Below, piece after piece: positions 36,060-44,168 of a stretch of 64,000 nucleotides of DNA. The stretch comes from Hyalangium gracile (lineage in GTDB: Bacteria; Myxococcota; Myxococcia; Myxococcales; Myxococcaceae), in contig NZ_JAHXBG010000009.1 in NCBI RefSeq assembly GCF_020103725.1, positions 124,001 through 188,000 on the forward strand, given 5' to 3'. Each line of letters starts with the position of its first letter. The first letter of the stretch is position 1. The notes beneath the pieces were generated by a model. That model had not been told where the DNA came from, made no database searches, and was given only the letters and a program-made list of their open reading frames with translations. Position numbers and translations under genes: made by a program.

Positions 36060-36385
36060 CTGGGTCGAGTGAATGGGCCAGAGAAACCCGTCCCCCGCGT
36101 CGCGAGCTTGCCCGCGGGCCGCCAGCGATTTTCCTGGGGGTACCAGCCCCAGGCGCGCGCGCCGTCGACCATCGGGACCGAGCCATCGGGCAGCAGTGCC
36201 AGGCGGTGGGTGGTGCCGCCGGGCGCGGACTGGAGCGAAGCCGCGGCCTCCCAGGCTCCCGAGGCGTGCTCGAAGCGCCTCATGTCCGACAGGAGCGTGG
36301 CCGCGTGCCCGGCCACCGTGCGCTCCGAACGTCCGGTAGCCGACCCGCCGAGGATGAAAACCGGGACGAGCGCTGGGAACCTCCA
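36060..36385 (-). pseudogene. Remnant of a kelch-repeat-type protein
   Basis: On the minus strand this stretch reads like kelch units from myxobacterial secreted proteins: FILGGSATGRSERT, AGHAATLLSDM, HASGAWEAAASL, HRLALLPDGS and WGWYPQENRW. There is no usable start codon upstream (the frame runs into the promoter of the MBL gene) and only one or two units remain. The 500-bp gap between the sigma factor and the MBL lipoprotein is otherwise empty, so this looks like a decayed fragment. Confidence 0.45.
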
Positions 36386-36415
36386 GGTATAGGTTTCGGA
36401 GACAAAGGGGACCCC

Positions 36416-37213
36416 ATGCTCAAGGCTCGACTCCTCGCGCTCTCCGCACTCTCCGCGCTCTGTCTCTCCCTCACTCTCTCGGCGTGCGACGACGATGATG
36501 ACACCACGCCCCCTCCCGAACCGCCCATCTCGGGAGACGCCATCCCCACCGCCCAGGGCGACCTGATCATCCATCCGATCAATCACGCCACCTTCGCCAT
36601 GGCCTGGGGCGGGAAGATCATCTACGTCGACCCCGTCGGCGGCGCCGCGCCCTTCGAGGGGCTCCCGCGACCGGATGTGATCTTCGTCACCGACATTCAC
36701 GGCGATCACCTGAACGCGGACACCCTGACCGCCGTCGCCCAGACGCAGACGGTGATCATCGCGCCCCAGGCCGTCAAAGACATGCTGCCCGCGGCGCTCC
36801 AGGGGGCGACGCAGGTCCTCGCCAACGGAGCGACGACGACCGTGGCGAACATCGGCGTCGAGGCGATCCCGATGTACAACATCACGCCCGAGCGCCTTCA
36901 GTACCACGTGAAGGGCCGTGGCAATGGCTACGTGCTGACCTTCGGGGGCAAGCGCGTCTACATCGCGGGGGACACGGAAGACATCCCCGAGATGCGGCAG
37001 CTGCGCGACATCGAGGTCGCCTTCGTCCCGATGAACCTGCCCTTCACCATGACGGTGACGCAGGCGGCGGACGCGGTGCGCGAGTTCAAGCCGAAGATCG
37101 TCTACCCCTACCACTCACGCGGCAGCGACCTGAACGAGTTCACCCGGCTCGTCGGCACGGATGTGGGCGTCGAAGTGCGCGTGGGGAACTGGTACCCACC
37201 GGCCCAGCCCTGA
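36416..37213 (+). CDS. MBL-fold metallo-hydrolase lipoprotein (UlaG-like)
   Basis: A 265-residue exported protein. The signal ends LTLSAC, followed by five Asp and a Pro-rich tether. The fold is metallo-beta-lactamase of the UlaG type: INHATFAMAWGGKIIYVDP, then the metal motif TDIHGDHLNAD, VYIAGDTED and a final YPYHSRGSD. UlaG-like enzymes hydrolyse lactones or phosphodiesters in the cytosol; this copy is a lipoprotein, so its substrate is outside the cytosol. The Asp after the Cys would favour inner-membrane retention if Lol rules as in E. coli apply. ATG 36416. Confidence 0.88.
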   Translation: MLKARLLALSALSALCLSLTLSACDDDDDTTPPPEPPISGDAIPTAQGDLIIHPINHATFAMAWGGKIIYVDPVGGAAPFEGLPRPDVIFVTDIHGDHLNADTLTAVAQTQTVIIAPQAVKDMLPAALQGATQVLANGATTTVANIGVEAIPMYNITPERLQYHVKGRGNGYVLTFGGKRVYIAGDTEDIPEMRQLRDIEVAFVPMNLPFTMTVTQAADAVREFKPKIVYPYHSRGSDLNEFTRLVGTDVGVEVRVGNWYPPAQP

Positions 37214-37237
37214 CGGGCGAACGGTCAATACCGTCAG
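37210..37237. terminator. Hairpin between convergent MBL and rlmN genes
   Basis: A 7-bp stem (CTGACGG/CCGTCAG) with a 14-base loop that spans the stop of the MBL gene (37211-37213) and reaches the rlmN stop. No T-run; modest candidate. Confidence 0.35.
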
Positions 37238-38307
37238 GAAGGCTGCTCCACGTTGGGAGCCGGCGCCGTCAGCACCTGGCCGCCGTACTGGCTCGCCTCC
37301 AGCGTGCCGCACGCCGCGCCGATGTCCTTGCCTCCCGAGTACCGCCGCGCAATCGGCGACTTCAGCACCTGCAGGTGGTCCCGAAACGCCTTCAGCTCCT
37401 CCGCCGTCGGCGGCAGGTACTTCCCCGTCGGATCCGTCACGTCGATCAGATCCACCTTGATGGGGATCCCCTCGAACGTGTCCTTCAGCGCCAGCGCGTC
37501 CTCGAGCCCCAGGTTGAACCCCGAGATCGCCACGTACGCGATCATCGCCCGCTCGCGCCGCACCTGCGTGTACTCGCGAATCGCCTCCACCAGCTCCGGC
37601 AGCGGGTGCGCCTTCTCGATGGGCAGCACCTTCGCCCGCTTCTCCGGAATCGCGCTCGTCACCGAGAACGCCAGCCGGTACGGGTGGCCCTCTCGCGTGT
37701 AGCGCCGGATGGCCGGCACCATCCCCGCCGTGGAGAAGGTGATAGACGTCCCCGAGATGGAGAACCCCGCCGGGTGCGACAGTATCTGCGCCGCCCGCAG
37801 CGTCTCCGCGTAGTTGATCAGCGGCTCCCCCATCCCCATGAACACCACGCCGCGCACGGGCCGGTCCGCCTCCGCGCGCACCTGCAGCACCTGATCCAGG
37901 ATCTCCCACGTCCGCAGGTTGCGCTGGAACCCCAGCTTCCCCGTCATGCAGAAGTCACACGCCAGCGCGCAGCCCACCTGGCTGGACACGCAGACGATGT
38001 ACTTCTCGTCGAAGATCGGAATCCGCACCGCCTCCACCCGGCCCCCCAGGGGCGAGGCGAACAGGTACTTCACGAACCCGTCCTCCGCCTTCCGCCGCTC
38101 CACCACCTCCAGGCGCGGCAGCTCGGCGTGGGCTCTCAGGTGCTCGGCCACCCGCTTGGGCACCTGCGGCGCCTGGCACACCTGCTCCACCGTCTGCGCG
38201 CCATGCGCGAAGACGGCGGCGAACACCTTGCGGATCGCCGTGGGCGTGGGAGCCAGCGGCGCCAGCGCCTGCTCCAGCTCCGGGAGCGACAGTTGTTTCA
38301 GGTTCAC
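37234..38307 (-). CDS. rlmN: 23S rRNA (adenine-2503-C2)-methyltransferase RlmN
   Basis: A 357-residue radical SAM enzyme that methylates A2503 of 23S rRNA (and A37 of some tRNAs in relatives). Cluster cysteines are in CALACDFC (113, 117, 120). The two mechanistic cysteines are also present: Cys106 in CVSSQ and Cys333 in AACGTL. FMGMGEPLINY and FSTAGM are further family blocks. The start is GTG 38307; its last three bases overlap the stop of the zinc-finger gene (GTGA), so translation is coupled. Confidence 0.95.
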   Translation of the reverse strand: MNLKQLSLPELEQALAPLAPTPTAIRKVFAAVFAHGAQTVEQVCQAPQVPKRVAEHLRAHAELPRLEVVERRKAEDGFVKYLFASPLGGRVEAVRIPIFDEKYIVCVSSQVGCALACDFCMTGKLGFQRNLRTWEILDQVLQVRAEADRPVRGVVFMGMGEPLINYAETLRAAQILSHPAGFSISGTSITFSTAGMVPAIRRYTREGHPYRLAFSVTSAIPEKRAKVLPIEKAHPLPELVEAIREYTQVRRERAMIAYVAISGFNLGLEDALALKDTFEGIPIKVDLIDVTDPTGKYLPPTAEELKAFRDHLQVLKSPIARRYSGGKDIGAACGTLEASQYGGQVLTAPAPNVEQPS

Positions 38308-38543
38308 GACGCGGACTTGATCTTCGACCGGAGGAACTCGGTCAGCTTGGAGGACATCTCCTGAGGCATCCGGTGCGCCAGCGCCTTCTTGCACAGGCCC
38401 GGCGTGGCCCGGTACGTGCGCAGGAAGTCCACGCAAGGCGCGCAACCCTGAAGGTGCTCCTTCAGATGTTGCGCATCCTCCGGCGACAGTTCGCCGTCGA
38501 GGTAGTCCAGCAGGAGGTTGATTGAGTCTTTGCAGGTATACAT
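38304..38543 (-). CDS. Zinc-finger anti-sigma-like protein
   Basis: A 79-residue protein of the zf-HC2 type. The zinc motif is in HLKEHLQGCAPCVDF (His, Cys-x2-Cys), followed by a short helical tail without a membrane segment. Such small ZAS proteins usually bind and hold an ECF sigma factor. The sigma gene lies 73 bp upstream in the same direction, and rlmN overlaps the 3' end by four bases. Inference: cognate anti-sigma for that sigma. Confidence 0.85.
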   Translation of the reverse strand: MYTCKDSINLLLDYLDGELSPEDAQHLKEHLQGCAPCVDFLRTYRATPGLCKKALAHRMPQEMSSKLTEFLRSKIKSAS

Positions 38544-38616
38544 CCGAACCTCGACCGCGGACTTCCCCGACGAATCGCTTCCTCACTTCCGATGATGCTC
38601 AGGGCTCCCGAGCGTT

Positions 38617-39249
38617 TCACTCCGCCAGAGCGCCCTGATTGTAGAACAGGTCGATGGCTTCCCTCAGGGCAAGCCTCGCCCGGTGCAACCGGCTCTTGAT
38701 GGCCGGAACAGAGTCCCCTGTCAGCTCGGAGATCTGTTCGTAACTGAGGCCCTCCACATCTTTCAAGAGAAAGACCTCGCGGTACCCCTCAGGCAGCCGA
38801 TCCGTCGCCTGCTGGATGGCCTGCCCCAGCTCCGCGTCCAGCGCCTTCTCCTCGGCGTCCCGGCTCCAGTCACGCTCCGGGTAATCGGCCAGGGAGCCAA
38901 GCTCGGTGAACTCCGGGCCCTTGATGTCGTCCTCCACCGCCTGGACCACCCGCCGGTGGCGCAGCCGCATCAGCGCGTGGTTTGCCGCGATGCGGTGTAC
39001 CCACGAGCCGAACGCCGCATCCCCGCGAAAATCCTTGAGGTGCTGGTAGGCCGACAGGAAGGTGTCCTGGGTGATCTCCGCCGCGTCCGCCTCCGAGCGC
39101 GTCATCCGCAGCGCCAGGCCGAACACCTTGTCACGGTGCGCCTCGACCAGCTGCTCGAAAGCGGCCATGTCTCCCGTCTGGGCCCGCGACAGAAGCCGCC
39201 GGTCCTCTTGCTGCCGGTCTTCAGGCTGGGTGGCGAGCTCTTCGGACAT
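38617..39249 (-). CDS. ECF-type RNA polymerase sigma factor
   Basis: A 210-residue sigma factor. Region 2 is in FEQLVEAHRDKVFGLALRMT and AEITQDTFLSAYQHLKDF. Region 4 is in LPEGYREVFLLKDVEGLSYEQISELTGDSVPAIKSRLHRARLALRE. Length and pattern match RpoE-like ECF factors. ATG 39249 is chosen; the upstream extension to 39369 has no matching domain. It forms an operon with the zinc-finger gene and rlmN. The target regulon is unknown. Confidence 0.9.
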   Translation of the reverse strand: MSEELATQPEDRQQEDRRLLSRAQTGDMAAFEQLVEAHRDKVFGLALRMTRSEADAAEITQDTFLSAYQHLKDFRGDAAFGSWVHRIAANHALMRLRHRRVVQAVEDDIKGPEFTELGSLADYPERDWSRDAEEKALDAELGQAIQQATDRLPEGYREVFLLKDVEGLSYEQISELTGDSVPAIKSRLHRARLALREAIDLFYNQGALAE

Positions 39250-39284
39250 GACCAGACGCAACCTTCCAGTCAGGACGGCCGCCG

Positions 39285-39863
39285 TCAAGGACGACGGGCA
39301 GCCCTGGAAGGCACCTTGCTCACGTGGCGACTGTCCTTCACCCACAGCCGGAAGGGCTCGGCCGCCCACTCGCCTGCATAGTCCACCCCGATCCGAGGCC
39401 CCCGCGCTACCCGCGCCTCCGGCACCCGCTCCCCCTCCGTGAGGAACAAGGGGGATGATTTGAGGTCAAACCTGTTGTGCGCCAGGGTGATGCCGAACGC
39501 CCGGCACAGACGCCCGGGCCCGTCCGTCCGCGCCCCTGGGGGGAAACCATCGAGGGGTTCCACGGCTCGCACCAGCACCGCGGCGCCCACCCCGGGCGCA
39601 TCCGTCACCACGTTGAAGCAGTGGTGCATGCCATAGATGAGATAGACGTAGGCGCGCCCGGGAGGCCCGAACATCACCTCCGTGCGCGGGGTGAGCCCCT
39701 TGGCGGCGTGGCACGCCAGGTCATGCTCCCCGATATAGGCCTCCGTCTCGACGATGCGCCCCACCCGGCGCCGGCCCCCTTCCTCCATCACGAGGTGGGT
39801 GCCGAGCAGCTCTCGGGCAACGGTGAGCGCCGGGCGCGCATAGAAGGACTCGGGAAGGTTCAC
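39285..39863 (-). CDS. DNA-3-methyladenine glycosylase (AAG/MPG type)
   Basis: About 192 residues. It excises alkylated purines and starts base-excision repair. Family motifs: LPESFYARPALTVARELLGTHLV at the N-terminus, RIVETEAYIGEHDLACHA with the catalytic Glu, GRAYVYLIYGMHHCFNVV, DGPGRLCRAFGI and GPRIGVDYAGEWA. I choose GTG 39863, which gives the usual N-terminus; a TTG at 39893 would add ten residues. Single-domain length matches the family. Next gene upstream, malQ, is divergent. Confidence 0.92.
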   Translation of the reverse strand: MNLPESFYARPALTVARELLGTHLVMEEGGRRRVGRIVETEAYIGEHDLACHAAKGLTPRTEVMFGPPGRAYVYLIYGMHHCFNVVTDAPGVGAAVLVRAVEPLDGFPPGARTDGPGRLCRAFGITLAHNRFDLKSSPLFLTEGERVPEARVARGPRIGVDYAGEWAAEPFRLWVKDSRHVSKVPSRAARRP

Positions 39864-39991
39864 GGTGGGCAGGAAAATTGTCCTCCGGTACAACGCCCGT
39901 CAACACCGCCGCCATCCCCCGAGCGGGCATCCGAGCAGCCGGGGGCGCCAAAACGGTTTGCAGTCGCCAATGGCTGGGGCAGATTGCGCGC

Positions 39992-41542
39992 ATGCTCCCT
40001 ACCGGCCGGCTCTCCGGTCTTCTTCTCCCAGTCTTTTCGCTGCGTTCCCGCACGGACTTCGGCATCGGCAACTTCGGCGCCATGGAAGGCCTCTTCCGGT
40101 GGATGACGGAAGCCCGGCAGAAGCTGCTGATGGTGCTGCCGCTGCTGCCCACCGCGCCGGGCGACCCGAGCCCCTATGCCACGCGCTCCGCGTTCGGCCT
40201 CAACCCGCTCTTCATCGACCCGCACCAGCTGCCGGAGTTCCAGGCCACGGGCGGCGAGGGCGCCTTCTCGGACGAGCAGAAGCGCCAGCTGGCCGAGGCG
40301 CGCGCGGCCCCACGCATCCGGTATGACCTGGTGTTCCCGCTCAAGGACGCCGCCTTCGACCGGGCCTTCTCGCACTTCGACAAGCACGAGTGGGCCTCGA
40401 AGTCGGCGCGGGCCCGCGAGTTCCAGGCCTGGCGCGAGGCCCAGGGCGAGTGGCTGGAGAGCTACGCCCTGTTCACCGCCATCTCCGAGGACCAGCAGCG
40501 CCGCGCGTGGTGGGAGTGGCCGGAGCCGGTGCGCACCCGCCAACCCGAGGCGCTGAAGGCGGAAGGGGCTCGGCTGGAGCGCCGGGTGCGCTACCACGCC
40601 TGGCTGCAGTGGGTGGCCGAGCAGCAGTGGAACCAGGTGCGCGCGCAGGCCAAGGCGCGCGGCATCCTGCTGTGCGGCGACGAGCCCTTCATCATCGGCC
40701 AGGACAGCTCGGACACCTGGGCGCACCCGGACATCCTCCGCCGGGACGCGCGCCTGGGCGTGCCGCCGGATGACTTCTCCGCCACCGGCCAGGACTGGGG
40801 CCTGCCCTACTTCGACTTCGCCGCGATGGAGAAGGACGACTACCGCTGGCTCAAGGCGCGGGCGGCCAAGGCGGCCAGCTACTACGACTTGCGCCGGGTG
40901 GACCACGCGGTGGGCTACTTCCGCCAGTGGATCCGCGACGAGAAGACGCCCACCGGGCGCTTCATCCCCCCGGACGAGGAGAGCCACAAGCGGCTGGGCG
41001 AGAAGCACTTCCGCCTGCTGTCCGAGGGCGCCGGCATCATCGCCGAGGACCTGGGCGTCATCCCCCCGTTCGTGCGGAGGATCCTCGCGGACCTGGGGCT
41101 GCCCGGCTACCGGGTGATGCGCTGGGAGCGCGATGACCTGGTCTACCGCAACCCGCACCAGTACCCGGCCATCTCGCTGGCCACCACGGGCACCCACGAC
41201 ACGGAGCCCATGGCGGACTGGTGGGACGCCAGCCGCGACGACGAGCGCGCCGCCGTGGCCAAGGCCTGGCCGGAGTTCCAGGGCGTCACCGTCACCAAGG
41301 AGTTCACCCCCGAGGTGCACCGGGCCATGCTGGCCGCGGCGCTCAACTCCAGCAGCAGCCTGTGCGTGCTGCCCTGGCAGGACATCCTCGGCACGCGCGA
41401 GCGCATCAACCTGCCGGGCACCATGAGCGACAGCAACTGGGCCTACCGCATCACCCAGGACGTGGACGCCCTGCTGGAGGATCCGCAGTCGCGTGACGCC
41501 GCGCAGCGGCTGGCCTGGCTCACCGCCTCCGCGCGCCGCTGA
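39992..41542 (+). CDS. malQ: 4-alpha-glucanotransferase MalQ
   Basis: A 516-residue GH77 amylomaltase that moves maltooligosaccharide segments between glucans in glycogen and maltose metabolism. Catalytic residues fit: nucleophile Asp304 in LRRVDHAVGY, acid/base Glu352 in IIAEDLGVIP and the stabilising Asp403 in THDTEP. The N-terminus GRLSGLLLPVFSLRS and SPYATRSAFGLNPLFI are typical. ATG 39992 is chosen; an open frame back to 39878 overlaps the glycosylase promoter. Cytosolic. Confidence 0.95.
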   Translation: MLPTGRLSGLLLPVFSLRSRTDFGIGNFGAMEGLFRWMTEARQKLLMVLPLLPTAPGDPSPYATRSAFGLNPLFIDPHQLPEFQATGGEGAFSDEQKRQLAEARAAPRIRYDLVFPLKDAAFDRAFSHFDKHEWASKSARAREFQAWREAQGEWLESYALFTAISEDQQRRAWWEWPEPVRTRQPEALKAEGARLERRVRYHAWLQWVAEQQWNQVRAQAKARGILLCGDEPFIIGQDSSDTWAHPDILRRDARLGVPPDDFSATGQDWGLPYFDFAAMEKDDYRWLKARAAKAASYYDLRRVDHAVGYFRQWIRDEKTPTGRFIPPDEESHKRLGEKHFRLLSEGAGIIAEDLGVIPPFVRRILADLGLPGYRVMRWERDDLVYRNPHQYPAISLATTGTHDTEPMADWWDASRDDERAAVAKAWPEFQGVTVTKEFTPEVHRAMLAAALNSSSSLCVLPWQDILGTRERINLPGTMSDSNWAYRITQDVDALLEDPQSRDAAQRLAWLTASARR

Positions 41543-41547
41543 GCGCT

Positions 41548-41575
41548 CCCCGCGCGGGGCTCCCCTGCCGAGGGG
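41548..41575. terminator. Two adjacent GC hairpins between convergent malQ and lipoprotein
   Basis: A self-complementary 12-mer (CCCCGCGCGGGG, 41548-41559) is followed by a CCCCT/AGGGG stem with loop GCCG (41562-41575), both between two stops. No T-run; weak to moderate candidate. Confidence 0.4.
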
Positions 41576-41587
41576 CTCCGCCGGGCG

Positions 41588-41893
41588 CTACTCGTCGTCG
41601 ATGCAGCGCAGCTGGATGGGGATGCCGTCGAACAGGACGCAGCGCTTGCCCTGGGACACGCACTCGAGCCGCTCGCAGATGTCGTCCGTCACGCACAGCG
41701 GCGGCGAGCGCCCGTACTCGAAGAGCAGCTCCGCGCAGAACTCCAGCTCCCGCCCGCAGAGCAGGCCCGGGCACTCGTCGATGTCGTCCAGGTTCTGCCC
41801 CTCCCGGAGCCGCACCGAGTCATCCTTGCCAGGCCCGCAGGAGAGCACCACCGCCAGGGCCGCCCCGAGCAACCCTCTGATTCGCCAGGTCAT
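41588..41893 (-). CDS. Small cysteine-rich lipoprotein
   Basis: A 101-residue lipoprotein from ATG 41893. Signal and lipobox are AALAVVLSC. The mature part has eight more cysteines (ECPGLLCG, FCAELL, LCVTDDICERLEC, RCVLF, RCIDDE), probably all disulfide-bonded, in an EGF/Cys-knot-like spacing. No family is recognised. It lies between malQ (convergent) and the barrel gene (divergent). Confidence 0.65.
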   Translation of the reverse strand: MTWRIRGLLGAALAVVLSCGPGKDDSVRLREGQNLDDIDECPGLLCGRELEFCAELLFEYGRSPPLCVTDDICERLECVSQGKRCVLFDGIPIQLRCIDDE

Positions 41894-42059
41894 ACCCGGA
41901 CACTCTGGCCCAAGCCGGAGCGGCTTGCACGTGTGACGACGCCAAGTGTCCGGGATCTGCCCTTCCGGCCATGGCCAGGATCGCGAAACGCGACAGTGCC
42001 CCGGCTTTGATGCACCGCGGACAGGCCAAGGCGTGGACGAATGGATATGTACAGGGTCT

Positions 42060-44168
42060 GTGGACGTCGCCCTTCTCCGACATCGACTCCGAGCCCCCCT
42101 CCTCCTCCTGCTGGCGCTTGCCTGTGCGTGCGCCACCACCAAGCCTCAGCCAGATGCCCTCGAGGTGAAGGACCTGAAGATCGAGGGCACCGACAAGGTG
42201 AGCGAGGGCGACATCAAGGCGAAGATCCTCACCACGGACACGCCGTGGTGGGAGCCGCTCTGGCCCTTCGACAAGGGGCCCTCCTACTTCGACCCGAACG
42301 CGTGGCAGGCGGACCTGCGGCGCATCGAGCGCTACTACCAGGCGCAGGGCTACTACCAGGCCCAGGTCGTCTCCAACACGGTGAAGCCCGAGGGAAAGGA
42401 GGCGGTGGAGCTGGTGGCCCAGGTGCGCGAGGGCGAGCCCACGCGGATCGGCACCATCGAGCTCTCCGGGATGGAGCAGCTGCCCGACGACCACCAGCGC
42501 CGGGTGAAGGCGGAGCTGCCGCTGAACAAGGGCGACGTCTTCCTGGAGGAGAACTGGCAGGGTGTGAAGGAGCTGCTCCAGGGGCGGCTGCGCGAGCTGG
42601 GCTACGCGGAGGCGGAGGTGGGCGGCGAGGTGCAGGTGGACGTGGACACGCACCTGGCCTCGGTGGCGCTCCAGGTGCAGCCGGGCCCGCGCTACAAGTT
42701 CGGCAACATCTTCGTCGCCACGGACGCCAACCCGCAGGTGGCGCCCAAGCGCATCATCGAGCAGGCGCAGGGCGCGGTCCGCAAGGGCGACTGGTACAGC
42801 GAGACGGCGCTCGCCGAGGCCCAGGCCCGCGTGTTCGGCATGGGCGTCTTCGGCGCGGTGAAGGTCAACCGCGGCGGGCCGGATCGCGAGGCGGCCACGG
42901 TGCCGGTGGTGGTGGATGTGCGCGAGGCGCCGCTGCGCTCGGTGCGCCTGGGCGGAGGCCTGGGTGTGGACGCCGCGCGCCAGGAAGGCCGCGTCCTGGG
43001 TGAGTGGACCAACCGCAACATCTTCGGAGGGCTGCGCCGGCTCACGGTGAGGGGGCGCCTGGGCTACGCCTTCCTGCCGTCCATCTACGGGGTGAGCACG
43101 GGCCAGGAGAACTCCAAGAGCGGCCTCATCTTCGAGGCCACCACCGAGTTCGAGCAGCCGCGCTTCCTCTTCCGGGACTTGCGCCTGCAGGCCTCCCTCA
43201 ACGGGGAGAAGGGCCTGGAGCAGGCGTACTCCTTCGTCGGCGGGCGCCTGCGCACCGGCGTCATCTGGCAGCCGCACCCGGACCTGTCCGTCTTCCCGGC
43301 CTACAACCTGGAGTTGTACGAGCTGAAGGGGCGGGTGGGCGCCAACGAGCAGGGAATTCCCCTCATCACGCTGGGTTGCCGCAACAACAACTCCGATGAC
43401 CCGAACAAGCCGTGCGCCATCCAGCTCAGCTACCTGGAGACCACCGTCGAGTGGGACCGGCGCGACGACAAGATCGAGCCGCGCGCCGGCTACTACGCCG
43501 CGCTCTCCGTGCAGGGCGGCGGCGGGCCGCTGTTCGGCGACTTCACGTACATCCGCCTGCTGCCGGACCTGCGCTACTACCAGTCCTTCGGCCTGGAGCA
43601 GCGGCTGACGGTGGCGGGCAAGGTGCGCCTGGGCACGCTCATCCCCTACCGCAACAAGAAGACGGGGCAGCGGCAGAGCTCCATCGTCAACCGCTTCTTC
43701 TCCGGCGGCGGCTCGTCCATGCGCGGCTTCAACAGCCAGCGGCTGTCTCCCCAGGTGGCCATCAATCCGGCCGACCCGGAGGCGGGCACCGTGCCCATCG
43801 GCGGCAACAGCCTCTTCGAGACCTCACTGGAGGTCCGCTACCGGATCACCGACAGTATTGCGCTGGCCAGCTTCTGGGACACGGGCTTCGTGGGCGCCGA
43901 GTCGCTGTCCCTGGGAGGCCGGAACGCCTTGAGTAACAGCCTGTACCACGCACTGGGAGTGGGGCTGCGCTACATCACCGTGGTGGGGCCCATCCGAGTA
44001 GACATCGCCCGACGGTTGCCGATCGGCCCCCCCTTGCCCGTCGAGGGCGCGGGGTACACCTATCCTGCCGGCGGTACCTGCTTCGGCCTGGGAAGCAAGA
44101 AGTCGACCTACGCGGGAGCCCCGGACGGGCTCTGCACGTTCCAGCTGTCGATTGGAGAGGCGTTTTGA
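42060..44168 (+). CDS. BamA/TamA-family outer-membrane assembly barrel
   Basis: About 702 residues from GTG 42060. The signal LLLLLALACAC could be cut as an ordinary signal or at a lipobox Cys. POTRA-like repeats follow (DLKIEGTDKVSEGDIKA; YYQAQGYYQAQVV; RIGTIELSG). The C-terminal barrel (about 330-702) has the family loop FFSGGGSSMRGF and VGLGLRYITVVGPIRVDIARR-type closing strands. It inserts or exports outer-membrane proteins. The stop overlaps the start of the TamB-like gene by four bases (TTGA), so this is most likely the TamA of the pair. ATG 41946 would also be in frame but gives no signal peptide. Confidence 0.87.
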   Translation: MDVALLRHRLRAPLLLLLALACACATTKPQPDALEVKDLKIEGTDKVSEGDIKAKILTTDTPWWEPLWPFDKGPSYFDPNAWQADLRRIERYYQAQGYYQAQVVSNTVKPEGKEAVELVAQVREGEPTRIGTIELSGMEQLPDDHQRRVKAELPLNKGDVFLEENWQGVKELLQGRLRELGYAEAEVGGEVQVDVDTHLASVALQVQPGPRYKFGNIFVATDANPQVAPKRIIEQAQGAVRKGDWYSETALAEAQARVFGMGVFGAVKVNRGGPDREAATVPVVVDVREAPLRSVRLGGGLGVDAARQEGRVLGEWTNRNIFGGLRRLTVRGRLGYAFLPSIYGVSTGQENSKSGLIFEATTEFEQPRFLFRDLRLQASLNGEKGLEQAYSFVGGRLRTGVIWQPHPDLSVFPAYNLELYELKGRVGANEQGIPLITLGCRNNNSDDPNKPCAIQLSYLETTVEWDRRDDKIEPRAGYYAALSVQGGGGPLFGDFTYIRLLPDLRYYQSFGLEQRLTVAGKVRLGTLIPYRNKKTGQRQSSIVNRFFSGGGSSMRGFNSQRLSPQVAINPADPEAGTVPIGGNSLFETSLEVRYRITDSIALASFWDTGFVGAESLSLGGRNALSNSLYHALGVGLRYITVVGPIRVDIARRLPIGPPLPVEGAGYTYPAGGTCFGLGSKKSTYAGAPDGLCTFQLSIGEAF

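Noticed and set aside
39250-39369. Longer N-terminus for the ECF sigma factor
   Set aside because: The added 40 residues have no sigma similarity and overlap the end of the glycosylase gene.
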